Origin: Ponticoccus alexandrii
GTDB lineage: Bacteria > Pseudomonadota > Alphaproteobacteria > Rhodobacterales > Rhodobacteraceae
DNA: 64,000 nt
Assembly: GCF_016806125.1 (NCBI RefSeq)
Contig: NZ_CP047166.1
Location: forward strand, 868,001-932,000
Direction of reading: 5' to 3'
Shown here: piece by piece, positions 26,530 through 35,913 of the stretch
Layout of the letters: each line of letters begins with the position of its first letter
How positions within the stretch are numbered: position 1 is the stretch's first letter
Made by a program: the position numbers and the translations under genes
The notes under the pieces: model-generated
The model's input: the letters and a program-made list of their open reading frames with translations, nothing else
Told to the model about the DNA's origin: nothing
Databases searched by the model: none

Positions 26530-29250
26530 ATGCCCGTCGTCGTTGTCGAATCTCCGGCCAAGGCCAAGACCATCAACAAGTATCTCGGTTCCGATTACAC
26601 GGTTCTCGCGTCCTACGGGCATGTCCGCGACCTGCCGCCCAAGGACGGGTCGGTCGACACCGAGCATGACTTCGAGATGACATGGGAGATCGCCAACGAT
26701 TCCCGCAAGCACGTCGCCGCCATCGCCGAGGCGCTGAAGACCGACGACGCGCTGATCCTCGCGACCGACCCCGACCGCGAGGGCGAGGCGATCTCTTGGC
26801 ACCTGAAGGAGGCGCTGACCAAGCGCCGGTCGATCAAGAAGACGACGGACGTCAAGCGCGTCACCTTCAACGCCATCACCAAGGCCGCCGTGACAGAGGC
26901 CATGGCCAACCCGCGCGACATCGACGCGCCGCTGGTCGAGGCCTATCTGGCCCGCCGCGCGCTGGATTACCTCGTCGGCTTCAACCTGTCCCCCGTCCTG
27001 TGGCGCAAGCTGCCCGGTGCGCGGTCTGCCGGTCGCGTGCAGTCAGTCTGCCTGCGGCTGATCGTCGAGCGCGAGCAGGAGATCGAGGCCTTCAAAGCCC
27101 GTGAATACTGGCAGGTGCGCGCGCAACTGACGACGCCGCGCGGCCAGAATTACGAGGCGCGGCTGGTGTCCTACAAGGGGTCAAAGCTCGACCGCTTCGA
27201 CCTTGCGGACGCCACGCAGGCCGAGATGGCCGTGGACGCGGTGGCCAAGCGCAAGCTGACCGTCACCGGCGTCGAGGCCAAGCCTGCTTCGCGCAATCCC
27301 TCGGCCCCCTTCATGACCTCGACCCTGCAACAGGAAGCCAGCCGCAAGTTCGGCATGGGCGCCAAAGTCTGCATGTCCACCGCCCAGCGTCTGTATGAGG
27401 CCGGACACATCACCTATATGCGGACCGACGGCATCGACATGGCGCCCGAGGCCGTGGCGCAGGCGCGCGACGCGATCAAGGACCGCTTTGGCGAGAAATA
27501 CGTCCCCGGCAGCCCGCGCATCTACAAGAACAAGGCCAAGAACGCGCAAGAGGCGCACGAGTGCATCCGTCCGACCGATATGACCAAGGACGCCGAGGCG
27601 CTGAAGCTGAAGGACGCCGACCAGCGCAAGCTGTACGACCTGATCTGGAAGCGCACGCTCGCCTGCCAGATGGAGGCGGCGCGGCTGGAGCGCACCACGG
27701 TCGAGATCGCCAGCGAGGACAAGCAGGTCGGCCTGCGCGCGACCGGTCAGGTGGTGCTCTTCGACGGTTTCCTGCGGGTCTACGAGGAAGGTCGCGACGA
27801 GCCGGTCGAGGATGACGACAAGCGCCTGCCGCAGATCATGCAGGGCGAGTCCGCCGGTTTCGCCAAGGGCGCGCTGCAAGAGGTCTTCGACAAGGCGGCG
27901 GAAAAGACCGACGACGTGGTCGACAGCGGGCAGGGGATGCAACGCCACCCCGCAGCCGTGCTGTCGGGCGACGGCGCGACGCTGGCCCTGCAGAGCTTCA
28001 CCCAGCCGCCGCCGCGCTACACCGAGGCGACGCTGGTCAAGCGCATGGAAGAGCTGGGCATCGGGCGCCCCTCGACCTATGCCTCTGTGATCACGACGAT
28101 TCAGGACCGCGAATACGTCCGCAAGGAGCAGAACCGCCTGTTCCCCGAGGACAAGGGCCGCATCGTCACGATCTTCCTGCTGAATTTCTTCAAGCGCTAC
28201 GTGGAATACGATTTCACCGCCGGGCTGGAGGACGAGCTGGATCAGGTCTCTGCCGGGGCCTTTGACTACAAGGACCTGCTGGCGAAGTTCTGGCGCGATT
28301 TCTCTGCCGCCATCGCGGAAACGTCCGACCTGCGCATCGCCGAGGTGCTGGACGTGCTGGACGACGCGCTTGCGCCGCAGCTTTACCCGCCGCGCGACGA
28401 CGGCTCCGACCCGCGCATCTGCCCCAAGTGCGGGCAGGGTCGTCTGCACCTGAAGACATCGCGCACGGGCGGTTTCGTCGGCTGTGGCAACTATCCCGAA
28501 TGCACCTACACCCGCCCCATCGCGGGTGAGGGCGCGGACGGCGAGGAAAAGCTGCTGGGCGAGGACGCGGGCGACGAGATCTGGCTGAAGGCCGGGCGCT
28601 TTGGCCCCTATGTCCAGCGCGGCGAACCCACGCCCGAGAACAAGAAGCCGCCGCGTGCGAGCCTGCCCAAGAAGGGCGGCGCCTACCTGCCCGGCTGGGA
28701 CCCGGCGGATATGACGCTGGAAAAGGCGCTGACGCTGCTGACCCTGCCACGCCCCATCGGGATGCACCCGGACGGCGGCGAGATCGTCTCCAACCTCGGG
28801 CGCTTCGGGCCTTACATCATGCACCAGATGCCGGACGAGCCGAAGCCGGTCTACGTCAACCTCAAGAACTTCGAGGATGTCTTTGAGATCGGCATGAACC
28901 ATGCGGTCGAACTGCTGGCCGAAAAGCGCGCGAACCCCGGGCGCGGGCGGCAGACCGCCAAGGCGCTGCGCGAGATGGGCGACCACCCGGACGGCGGCAA
29001 GATCGCCGTGATGGAAGGGCGTTACGGGCCTTATGTCAAATGGGAGAAGGTGAATGCCACCCTGCCCAAGGATGTGGAGCCCGCCGACCTGACCATGGAA
29101 CAGGCGCTGGAGCTGATCGCGGCCAAGGCCTCGAAGGGCGGCAAGAAGAAGGCCGCGCCGAAGAAGGCGGCTGCCAAGAAGCCCACCGCCAAGAAACCGG
29201 CGGCGAAGAAGACGGCGGCCAAGAAACCGGCCGCCAAGAAGGCCGAGTGA
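26530..29250 (+). CDS. topA: DNA topoisomerase I
   Basis: A 906-residue type IA topoisomerase that relaxes negative supercoils. The Toprim domain opens with VVVESPAKAKTINKYLGSDY and holds ATDPDREGEAISWH; the catalytic Tyr is in HITYMRTDGIDM. A C4 zinc finger (CPKCGQGRLHL...GCGNYPECTY) at about residue 630 is followed by three Topo_C repeats (GRFGPYVQ, GRFGPYIM, GRYGPYVK). The end is a histone-like Lys/Ala/Pro tail of about 35 residues (KKAAPKKAAAKKP units), common in alphaproteobacterial TopA and thought to add DNA contact. Confidence 0.97.
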   Translation: MPVVVVESPAKAKTINKYLGSDYTVLASYGHVRDLPPKDGSVDTEHDFEMTWEIANDSRKHVAAIAEALKTDDALILATDPDREGEAISWHLKEALTKRRSIKKTTDVKRVTFNAITKAAVTEAMANPRDIDAPLVEAYLARRALDYLVGFNLSPVLWRKLPGARSAGRVQSVCLRLIVEREQEIEAFKAREYWQVRAQLTTPRGQNYEARLVSYKGSKLDRFDLADATQAEMAVDAVAKRKLTVTGVEAKPASRNPSAPFMTSTLQQEASRKFGMGAKVCMSTAQRLYEAGHITYMRTDGIDMAPEAVAQARDAIKDRFGEKYVPGSPRIYKNKAKNAQEAHECIRPTDMTKDAEALKLKDADQRKLYDLIWKRTLACQMEAARLERTTVEIASEDKQVGLRATGQVVLFDGFLRVYEEGRDEPVEDDDKRLPQIMQGESAGFAKGALQEVFDKAAEKTDDVVDSGQGMQRHPAAVLSGDGATLALQSFTQPPPRYTEATLVKRMEELGIGRPSTYASVITTIQDREYVRKEQNRLFPEDKGRIVTIFLLNFFKRYVEYDFTAGLEDELDQVSAGAFDYKDLLAKFWRDFSAAIAETSDLRIAEVLDVLDDALAPQLYPPRDDGSDPRICPKCGQGRLHLKTSRTGGFVGCGNYPECTYTRPIAGEGADGEEKLLGEDAGDEIWLKAGRFGPYVQRGEPTPENKKPPRASLPKKGGAYLPGWDPADMTLEKALTLLTLPRPIGMHPDGGEIVSNLGRFGPYIMHQMPDEPKPVYVNLKNFEDVFEIGMNHAVELLAEKRANPGRGRQTAKALREMGDHPDGGKIAVMEGRYGPYVKWEKVNATLPKDVEPADLTMEQALELIAAKASKGGKKKAAPKKAAAKKPTAKKPAAKKTAAKKPAAKKAE

Positions 29251-29257
29251 GGCTCCG

Positions 29258-29285
29258 ACAGGCGGGGTCCTGCCTCCCCGCCTGT
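29258..29285 (+). terminator. Probable terminator of topA
   Basis: Perfect 10-bp stem (ACAGGCGGGG/CCCCGCCTGT) with an 8-base loop, starting 8 bp after the topA stop codon. Only a short CTTT follows, so termination may be weak or Rho-assisted. Confidence 0.65.
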
Positions 29286-29387
29286 GGCTTTCCAGCACTG
29301 ATATTCACGATCAAGGATGTGTGATTTCCAATTGATGCGCGCCGCATCCATCTTCCGCTCAAACACTCTGACCGGAAAGGAAATCCC

Positions 29388-29945
29388 ATGTCCTTCAAGT
29401 GCCTTACCCGCCGCGGCCTGCTGGCCGCCGGCTCTGCCGCGCTGATCGTTCCCGCCACCGCCCGCGCGCAGGAGGCGCCCGTGCGCCGCAACACCTCGTC
29501 CTTCATGGCGCAGGACTGGCGCGACCACTTCGACACGTTGGGCAAGGGCTGCATCGTCTGTGACACCGCCAGCCGTGCGCTGCATTACTGGGCCGCCGAT
29601 GGCGAGGATTACCGCATCTACCCGACCTCGGTGCCGAAGACGGATGAACTGACCAAGCGCGGCTACACAAAGATCGTGCGCAAGAAGGTCGGCCCCTCTT
29701 GGACCCCCACCGCCAGCCAGATGGAGCGCTTCCCCGACTGGAGGCCGGTCGCCGGCGGCGCGCCCGACAACCCGCTGGGCACCCACGCCATGTATTTCGA
29801 CTGGCCCGCCTACCTGATCCACGGCACCCACGACACCCGCAAGATCGGGCGCCCCTCGTCGGACGGCTGCATCGGCCTCTACAACGAGAAGATCGCGGAG
29901 CTGTTCGAGATCACGCCGATCGGCACGCAGGTCCGCCTTATCTGA
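29388..29945 (+). CDS. L,D-transpeptidase (YkuD family), exported
   Basis: A 185-residue periplasmic enzyme likely to make 3-3 cross-links or attach proteins to peptidoglycan. The N-terminus CLTRRGLLAAGSAALIVPAT has twin arginines and a hydrophobic stretch, suggesting Tat export. The YkuD domain ends with LIHGTHDTRKIGRP and SSDGCIGLYNEKI, giving the catalytic Cys and upstream His. The Arg that usually follows the Cys (GCIR) is Gly here, as in a Rhodobacteraceae subfamily. It stands alone between topA and sodC. Confidence 0.88.
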   Translation: MSFKCLTRRGLLAAGSAALIVPATARAQEAPVRRNTSSFMAQDWRDHFDTLGKGCIVCDTASRALHYWAADGEDYRIYPTSVPKTDELTKRGYTKIVRKKVGPSWTPTASQMERFPDWRPVAGGAPDNPLGTHAMYFDWPAYLIHGTHDTRKIGRPSSDGCIGLYNEKIAELFEITPIGTQVRLI

Positions 29946-29975
29946 CCTCGCGGGACCCCTCTGAAACGGAAGCGG

Positions 29976-30007
29976 TCCGGGCGCGTTGATCCCTCAGCGC
30001 GCCCGGA
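29976..30007. terminator. Hairpin between the L,D-transpeptidase gene and sodC
   Basis: Perfect 10-bp stem (TCCGGGCGCG/CGCGCCCGGA) with a 12-base loop 31 bp behind the transpeptidase stop. There is no T-run, so it may be a Rho-dependent end or a 3' stabiliser. Confidence 0.45.
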
Positions 30008-30034
30008 CACTCCGGGCCACAGAGAGGAGATCCC

Positions 30035-30550
30035 ATGAACCGCATCATCCTGACCACCGCCGCCGCACTGATGGCCACCAGCGCCCTCGCGCAGGACGAG
30101 GCCGCGCCCACCGCGCAGGCCTCGCTTGTCGGCGCCGATGGCGAGACCCTCGGCGAAGCCACGCTGACCCAGGGCCCCGCGGGCGTCCTGATCCACCTGC
30201 GCGCCGAGGGCCTGACCCCGGGCGCGCACGGCCTGCACCTGCACGCGGTCGGCACCTGCGACCACGAGGGCGGCTTTGAATCCGCCACCGGTCACGTCGG
30301 CAAGGTCGAGGGCGGCCACGGCCTGCTGAACATGGACGGGCCGGAACCGGGCGACCTGCCGAACCTCTTCGTGTCCGAGGACGGCATCGGCGAGATGGAG
30401 GCCTACACCACCATGGTCACCGTCGAGGAACTGCTCGACGAGGACGGCAGCACCTTCATCATCCACGAAAGCGCGGACGACCACCTCAGCCAGCCGATCG
30501 GCGGGGCAGGCGGTCGTGTTGCCTGCGGCGTGATCGAAGGCGCGGCCTGA
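30035..30550 (+). CDS. sodC: Periplasmic Cu/Zn superoxide dismutase
   Basis: A 171-residue secreted enzyme (signal peptide ending ATSALAQ) that dismutates superoxide. Copper ligands are in [10 protein letters not shown] and [10 protein letters not shown]; the bridging and zinc histidines are in [13 protein letters not shown], with the zinc Asp in GDLPN. The disulfide partners are the Cys of GTC and of RVACGV. One zinc ligand is unusual: the position that reads NHKGD in typical enzymes reads PEPGD here, so Glu104 replaces His. Zinc affinity may be changed. Monocistronic by layout. Confidence 0.92.
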   Translation: MNRIILTTAAALMATSALAQDEAAPTAQASLVGADGETLGEATLTQGPAGVLIHLRAEGLTPGAHGLHLHAVGTCDHEGGFESATGHVGKVEGGHGLLNMDGPEPGDLPNLFVSEDGIGEMEAYTTMVTVEELLDEDGSTFIIHESADDHLSQPIGGAGGRVACGVIEGAA

Positions 30551-30644
30551 GCGCCCGCGCGGGCGGCGGCCCCCTGTCGCCCGCGTTGACTCTTCGCTGC
30601 AGAGCGGCGACAAATCTGCCAGTCAAGGCAAAGGGGGAACTCCC

Positions 30645-31349
30645 ATGAAAAAGGTCTACGGTTCGGCGTCAGAGGCGCTGGACGGACTTCTGCACGACGG
30701 CATGCTGATTGCCGCCGGGGGCTTTGGCCTCTGCGGCATTCCGGAACTGCTGATTGACGCCATCGTCGAGAGCGGCGTCAAGGATCTGACGGTCGCGTCC
30801 AACAACGCGGGCGTCGACGGCTTCGGCCTCGGCAAGCTGCTGGATACGCGTCAGATCAAGAAGATGATGTCCTCCTACGTGGGCGAGAACAAAGAGTTCA
30901 TGCGCCAGTACCTCGGCGGTGAGCTGGAGCTGGAGTTCAACCCGCAGGGCACGCTGGCCGAGCGCATGCGCGCCGGCGGCGCAGGCATCCCGGGCTTCTA
31001 CACCAAAACCGGCTACGGCACGCAGATCGGCGAGGGCAAAGAGGTCAAGGTCTTCAACGGGGAACACTACATCCTCGAAGAGGGGATCTTCGCCGACCTC
31101 TCCATCGTCAAGGCGTGGAAGGCCGACGACACCGGCAACCTCGTGTTCCGCAAGACCGCCCGCAACTTCAACCCGCCCGCGGCCATGTGCGGCAAGGTCT
31201 GCGTGGTCGAGGTCGAAGAGATCGTCGAGCGCGGCGCGCTGGACCCCGACCACATCCACCTGCCGGGCATCTACGTGCACCGGATCATTCAGGGTCAGCA
31301 CGAGAAGCGGATCGAACAGCGCACGACGCGCAAGCGGGAGGAAGCCTGA
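30645..31349 (+). CDS. scoA: 3-oxoacid CoA-transferase, subunit A
   Basis: A 234-residue alpha subunit of a succinyl-CoA:3-ketoacid (or acetoacetate) CoA-transferase, which activates acetoacetate for entry into acetyl-CoA metabolism. The glycine-rich [18 protein letters not shown] segment and [19 protein letters not shown] are typical of family I CoA-transferases. Its stop overlaps the ATG of subunit B (TGATG). Location near the PHB genes fits a role in using ketone bodies released from PHB. Confidence 0.94.
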   Translation: MKKVYGSASEALDGLLHDGMLIAAGGFGLCGIPELLIDAIVESGVKDLTVASNNAGVDGFGLGKLLDTRQIKKMMSSYVGENKEFMRQYLGGELELEFNPQGTLAERMRAGGAGIPGFYTKTGYGTQIGEGKEVKVFNGEHYILEEGIFADLSIVKAWKADDTGNLVFRKTARNFNPPAAMCGKVCVVEVEEIVERGALDPDHIHLPGIYVHRIIQGQHEKRIEQRTTRKREEA

Positions 31350-31972
31350 TGCCCTGGGATCGTAACCAGATGGCGGCGCGGGCCGCCGAGGAACTCGAAG
31401 ACGGCATGTACGTGAACCTCGGGATCGGTATCCCGACGCTCGTGGCCAACTATGTCGGCGACAAGGATATCACGCTGCAGTCGGAAAACGGCATGCTGGG
31501 CATGGGTCCTTTCCCCTTCGAGGGTGAGGAAGACCCCGACCTCATCAACGCGGGCAAGCAGACCATCACCGAGCTGAACCGCACCAGCTACTTCGACAGC
31601 GCCATGTCCTTCGGCATGATTCGTGGCGGCAAGATCGCCGCGGCGATCCTCGGGGCAATGGAAGTGGCCGAGAACGGCGACCTCGCGAACTGGATGATCC
31701 CGGGCAAGCTCGTCAAGGGCATGGGCGGCGCCATGGACCTCGTGGCCGGCGTCGAAAAGGTCGTGGTGGTCATGGACCACCAGAACAAGGCCGGCGAATC
31801 CAAGCTCCTGAAGGAATGCACCCTGCCGCTGACCGGTAAGGGCGTGGTCGACCGCATCATCACCAATCTCGGTGTGCTTGACGTGGTCGAGGGCGGATTG
31901 CAGATCGTCGAATGCGCCGAGGGCGTGACCGAAGACGAGATCCGCGCCGCCACAGATGCGACCATCGTCTGA
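31349..31972 (+). CDS. scoB: 3-oxoacid CoA-transferase, subunit B
   Basis: The 207-residue beta subunit. It carries the catalytic glutamate in ITLQSENGMLGMGPFP, where the CoA-thioester forms, preceded by YVNLGIGIPTLVANY. Other family marks are SFGMIRGGKIAAAILGAMEV and GAMDLVAGVEKVVV. Translationally coupled to scoA by a one-base overlap. It ends at DATIV, the usual family C-terminus. Confidence 0.95.
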   Translation: MPWDRNQMAARAAEELEDGMYVNLGIGIPTLVANYVGDKDITLQSENGMLGMGPFPFEGEEDPDLINAGKQTITELNRTSYFDSAMSFGMIRGGKIAAAILGAMEVAENGDLANWMIPGKLVKGMGGAMDLVAGVEKVVVVMDHQNKAGESKLLKECTLPLTGKGVVDRIITNLGVLDVVEGGLQIVECAEGVTEDEIRAATDATIV

Positions 31973-32381
31973 AACCCGCGCGCGCGTCCGGCCCCGTGTC
32001 CGGTCGCGCGCATCCCCGACTGCCAAAGCCCGACGGCCCGGTCGACCTCCGCGCTCAAACATGCCCGCCGACCGCATCTGACCAGGCACCTCTTGCCGCC
32101 CCGCGCGCACCCAAATGCCCGGTCTCCTTCCTCGCCCGGACATCCCCGCCGAATGCACCCGCCCGCGCACCGGGCGCCATCCCGCCGCTCCAACCACACC
32201 CCGAGACCCCAACGCCCGGTCTTCTTCTGTCCCCAAATATCCCCGCCGGAGGCATCCGACCGCGCACCGGACGCCGTCCTGCCCTGTTCCCCGAAACGTC
32301 ACCACAAACACCCGCCCGAGGACCAAGCCGAAGGCGCCGGGACGAGGCGATATACGCGCGCCGCAGGCGCGCACCGCCAGA
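31973..32381. other. 409-bp convergent intergenic region with gene-end repeat copy 2
   Basis: No supported gene. The plus-strand scoB and minus-strand glycosyltransferase genes converge here. It is rich in CCCGCC/GCGCACC runs and contains a short copy of the gene-end repeat at 32221-32252. Confidence 0.5.
32221..32252 (-). repeat. Gene-end repeat, copy 2 (short form)
   Basis: Minus-strand reading is CCTCCGGCGGGGATATTTGGGGACAGAAGAAG: one small GC hairpin, then the ATATTT core and purine tail. It lies about 130 bp behind the stop of the glycosyltransferase gene in the common orientation. Confidence 0.6.
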
Positions 32382-33257
32382 TCAGTCCACGTCCGGGCAA
32401 AGCGCCGCGAAGCGGTCGGGCAAGACCGTGCGGTGCGGGAACTTCAGCGCGCGGGTCTTGATCACCGCGTGCTTTTCCAGCCGGGCGGGCTTGATGCGCA
32501 GCGTTTCCCACGCCCGGGTTTCGGCTTTGTCCCAAGGCTTCACGGGCTTCTCCGCGAAGTCTGCGAGGAAGCGTGCCGCATCGGCATCCGCCGCGCGCCA
32601 GCCGTCGCCGGGCAGACCACCCTCCGTGCCGCCCGCCACCGCCATGCGCACCGCGACGGCGCGTTCCAGCGCCTCGGGGTCGGCGTATTTCAGATGGGCG
32701 AGGTAAAGCCCGCGCGGCATGGTGAAGGGAAACGTCTCCAGCCGCCGCGCCGCGACCTGCGTGCCGTGCAGGGCAAAGGCGACCGGGCGCCGGGCCGCCA
32801 CCGCCTTGGAATAATGTCCCGAGAAGCACAGGTTGCGCCGCCGCGCGAAAAGCGGCCCGGCCGGTGGATCGTCTGCCTGGGCGACCAGGTCGAAACCAAG
32901 CGCCGTCACCACCGGCACGTCTTCCTGCGCGGCCAAAGTCTCTGCCAGCCCGCCGTACAGTGCCGGGTCCCAGAGCAGCAGCTCGTCCGCGTCGGTGCGG
33001 ATCACCCAGTCGTACATCCGGTGCAGGCCCGCCTGAAAGGCGTTCAGCATCTCTCCGCGCCGCCGGTCGAAGGCGGTCAGATCGTCCCGGGGGATGGTGA
33101 TGACAGAGGCGCCGGGGCAGATCTCGGCAATGCGGGGATCGGCGCCATGGGCCACGACATACAGGCTGTCGGCCCCCAGCTGGGCGGCGTGATGGGCGTA
33201 CCACCGGGCAAGCGCCCAGTAATCGCGGTAGACCATGGTCAGGGCTGCAACCTTCAT
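32382..33257 (-). CDS. Family 2-type glycosyltransferase
   Basis: A 291-residue cytoplasmic protein of the GT2/DUF4922-like group. It starts with KVAALTMVYRDYWALARWY, has the nucleotide-sugar strand SLYVVAHG and the metal-binding DxD-type motif in WVIRTDADELLLWDP. There is no membrane segment. Such genes in roseobacters are scattered and their acceptors are not known. It lies behind the phasin gene terminator, so it should have its own promoter. Confidence 0.75.
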   Translation of the reverse strand: MKVAALTMVYRDYWALARWYAHHAAQLGADSLYVVAHGADPRIAEICPGASVITIPRDDLTAFDRRRGEMLNAFQAGLHRMYDWVIRTDADELLLWDPALYGGLAETLAAQEDVPVVTALGFDLVAQADDPPAGPLFARRRNLCFSGHYSKAVAARRPVAFALHGTQVAARRLETFPFTMPRGLYLAHLKYADPEALERAVAVRMAVAGGTEGGLPGDGWRAADADAARFLADFAEKPVKPWDKAETRAWETLRIKPARLEKHAVIKTRALKFPHRTVLPDRFAALCPDVD

Positions 33258-33301
33258 GGCCTCAATATGGCCGGGCCGGGCGCGCCTTCAATCGCTAAAA
33301 C

Positions 33302-33333
33302 GAAAAAGAGGGACGGGTTCCGAAGAACCCGCC
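33302..33333 (-). terminator. Rho-independent terminator of phaP
   Basis: On the minus strand GGCGGGTTC-TTCG-GAACCCGTC forms a stem with a UUCG tetraloop and is followed by CTCTTTTTCGTTTT. It lies about 65 bp behind the phaP stop codon. Confidence 0.85.
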
Positions 33334-33397
33334 CCCCGGGATTTTGCGCCTGTTGGGAGGAGAGGGCGCAAAGTCCGTCTCTACCGTGAAAGGCAGA

Positions 33398-33847
33398 TCA
33401 CTTGGCCGCGGCGGTTGCCTTCTTGGCGGTCGCGGTCATGTCGTCGGTCGCCTTTTTCACGGCTGCGGTCGCATCTTCCGAGAAGTCCTTGCCAGCGGCC
33501 ATCATCAGTTCGACGGTGTCCATCTGGACCTTCTTCGCGATCTCGGCGAAGGCGGCCATGTGCTCGGCTGCGGTTTCGGCCTGAGCCGAAGCGAAGTCGG
33601 TGATCGCCTTGGCGTAATCGGCCGGCTCTGCCTTGGCTTTCGACATCTCGGACAGCTTGGACAGCGTGTCCTTGGTCCATGCGGCGGACAGTTCGGTCGA
33701 CTTGCCGGCGGCTTCCAGAGCCACAGCGGTCAGCTTCTCGTTCATCGTTGCGGTGGTCTTGAACGCATCTTCCATGGCTTTGGTGTCCACGGGGAACGCG
33801 CCCATGACATCTTTCATCATCGCGGTGAAGTCTTGGGTCTGTGCCAT
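33398..33847 (-). CDS. phaP: Phasin (PHB granule coat protein)
   Basis: A 149-residue, Ala/Lys/Met-rich helical protein without signal peptide, typical of phasin_2. It coats polyhydroxybutyrate granules and controls their size. Characteristic stretches are QDFTAMMKDVMGAFPVD near the start and the Ala/Lys C-terminus (DMTATAKKATAAAK). The ATG at 33847 follows GAAGGACC. It is directly downstream of phaC in the same direction; PhaR-type operators lie in the 133 bp between them. Confidence 0.88.
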   Translation of the reverse strand: MAQTQDFTAMMKDVMGAFPVDTKAMEDAFKTTATMNEKLTAVALEAAGKSTELSAAWTKDTLSKLSEMSKAKAEPADYAKAITDFASAQAETAAEHMAAFAEIAKKVQMDTVELMMAAGKDFSEDATAAVKKATDDMTATAKKATAAAK

Positions 33848-33923
33848 TTCTACTGGTCCTTCATATCTCGTGTTCGCCAAACCGGGCCCACCCCGGTTCC
33901 TTGTCGGCTGATACGAATATGGA

Positions 33924-33965
33924 TGCTGCATCGCGGCATTTCAAGGATTTTTTTCTGCACCGCAG
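33924..33965 (-). promoter_or_regulatory. PhaR-type operators upstream of phaP
   Basis: CTGCACCGCAG at 33955-33965 fits the CTGC-N3-GCAG site described for the Paracoccus repressor PhaR, which senses PHB and controls phaP. A second imperfect site, GCTGCATCGCGGC, lies at about 33924-33938. They sit 80-120 bp ahead of the phaP ATG. No phaR gene is present in this window. Confidence 0.6.
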
Positions 33966-33980
33966 CATCAATCGCGCAAG

Positions 33981-35783
33981 CTACTGAATTTGCTTGGCTG
34001 CCTTTACCCTTACGTAAGTCCCGGGGGCCGGAGCGAGCGGTTCGTAGCTCGAATCACCCGGGGCGCGAGCAGGAACCTTCTTGCCCGATCGCCTGCGCAG
34101 CCATGCCTCCCAATGCGGCCACCAAGACCCCGCGTGATGCTCGGCCCCGGCTTTCCAGCCCTCGAAATCCGTGCCCAGATCGGCGTTCACGTAATGCCCG
34201 TACTTGTCCTTGCCCGGCGGGTTCACGATCCCCGCGATATGGCCGGACTGCCCCAGCACGAACTGCTTCTGCTTCGCGCCCATCATCTGCACGCCCCGAT
34301 AGACATCCGCCGCCCGCGCGATGTGGTCGCTTTCGGTGGCGATCGACATCAGCGGCACGTCCACGTCCTTGACCGACAGCGTCTCGCCCATGAACTCGAA
34401 CCGCCCTTCGGCGAACTCGTTGCGCTGGCAGAGCCCGCGCAGGTATTGGCGGAACATCCGCCCCGGCAAGTTCGCCCCGTCGCCGTTCCAGTAAAGCAGG
34501 TCGAAGGCGGGCGGCGTCTCTCCCATCATGTAGCTGCGGATCGCCGGTCCGTAGATCAGATCGTTGGAGCGCAGGAAGGAAAACGTCCGCGCCATGATGA
34601 ACGAGGGCAGCACCCCTTCCTGCTCGATCTCCTGCTCGATGGCATCGGCGAAGTCGTCCTGAAGGAAGGGCGTGAATTCGCCCTGATCGCTGAAATCCGT
34701 GAGTGCGGTGAAGAAGGTGGCCGAGCGGACAGAGGCATCGCCGCGCTTCTTCATCAGCGCCAGCGTCACCGCCAGCGTGGTCCCGGCAATGCAATAGCCG
34801 ACCGCGTTGACCTTCTCGACGCCGCAGATCTCCTTGGCGATGTCGATGGTCTTCAGGAAACCTTCTTCGACATAGTGTTCCAGCCCCACGTCGCGATAGG
34901 TCGGATGCGGGTTGATCCAGCTGACGACAAAAAGGGTATAGCCCTGATCCACGACCCAGCGGATCAGGCTGTTCTGCGGCTTCAGGTCGAGGATGTAGAA
35001 CTTGTTGATCCAGGGCGGAAACAGGACAATCGGCACCTCCTGCACCTGCTCGGTGGTGGGGCTGTACTGGATGATTTCCATCATCCGGTTGCGGTAGACG
35101 ACTTCGCCTTTCGCTGTGGCGATGTTCTCGCCGATCTCGAAGGCGCTTTCGTCCACCAGCCGCACGATCAGCTCGCCATTGTTGGCCTCGAGATCGCTGA
35201 CGAGGTTCTCCAGCCCCCGCACGAGGCTTTCGCCTTCGGTCTCGACCGCCTTCATCAGGGCATCGGGATTGGTGGCAAGGAAATTGGTCGGCGCCAGCAT
35301 GTCGACGATCTGCTGCGAGAAATAGCGCAGGCGGCGCTTTTCCTTGGCATCCATTTCGTCCAGCCCCTCGATGGCGGTGTGAATGCTCTCGGCGTTGATC
35401 AGATACTGCTGCTTGACGTAGTTGAACCAGGGATGGGTGTCCCAGGCCGGGTTCCTGAAGCGCTTGTCGGTGGGGCCGGGATTCGCGGGTGCCTGAAGCT
35501 TGCCCTGCGCCAGCGCCTGCTGGGCCTCGACGAAATGGGTGACGGTCTTGCCCCAGTAGCTGACCTGCTGCTCGATCAGCTTGGCGGGGTTGTTGACCCA
35601 TTCCTGCCAGTAGGACTGCGCCGCCTTCGTATAGAGCGAGGCATCCGGACCGTTCAGCGCAACCGGGGTCGGGTGGCGCTTGGTCAGGGCGGCAATCAGG
35701 CGTTGCGACAACTCCTCGACCCGGGCGAGGTTTGCCTCCAGCCGCGTCTGTTTCTCACCTGCGTCAACCTCGTTTGTTGTCAT
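33981..35783 (-). CDS. phaC: Class I polyhydroxyalkanoate synthase
   Basis: A 600-residue enzyme that polymerises 3-hydroxybutyryl-CoA into PHB. The catalytic Cys is in the lipase-like box GYCIAGTTLA (about residue 325), with the charge-relay Asp in LIRWVVDQGY...VSWINPH region and His near the C-terminus (GQSGHIAGIVNPP). The length fits class I PhaC. It is divergent from phaZ and upstream of phaP, the standard alphaproteobacterial layout. Confidence 0.96.
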   Translation of the reverse strand: MTTNEVDAGEKQTRLEANLARVEELSQRLIAALTKRHPTPVALNGPDASLYTKAAQSYWQEWVNNPAKLIEQQVSYWGKTVTHFVEAQQALAQGKLQAPANPGPTDKRFRNPAWDTHPWFNYVKQQYLINAESIHTAIEGLDEMDAKEKRRLRYFSQQIVDMLAPTNFLATNPDALMKAVETEGESLVRGLENLVSDLEANNGELIVRLVDESAFEIGENIATAKGEVVYRNRMMEIIQYSPTTEQVQEVPIVLFPPWINKFYILDLKPQNSLIRWVVDQGYTLFVVSWINPHPTYRDVGLEHYVEEGFLKTIDIAKEICGVEKVNAVGYCIAGTTLAVTLALMKKRGDASVRSATFFTALTDFSDQGEFTPFLQDDFADAIEQEIEQEGVLPSFIMARTFSFLRSNDLIYGPAIRSYMMGETPPAFDLLYWNGDGANLPGRMFRQYLRGLCQRNEFAEGRFEFMGETLSVKDVDVPLMSIATESDHIARAADVYRGVQMMGAKQKQFVLGQSGHIAGIVNPPGKDKYGHYVNADLGTDFEGWKAGAEHHAGSWWPHWEAWLRRRSGKKVPARAPGDSSYEPLAPAPGTYVRVKAAKQIQ

Positions 35784-35913
35784 CTGAAAATTTCCCCCCT
35801 AATGTCGCAGGTGCAGAATACCGTCGCGGGCAGGGGGAGCAAAGCGGCGAATTGGCTCGGGTCTCCCCTTGCGGGCATCGCATGGACGGCCTGCAACTCC
35901 AGGAGTGGATCAC

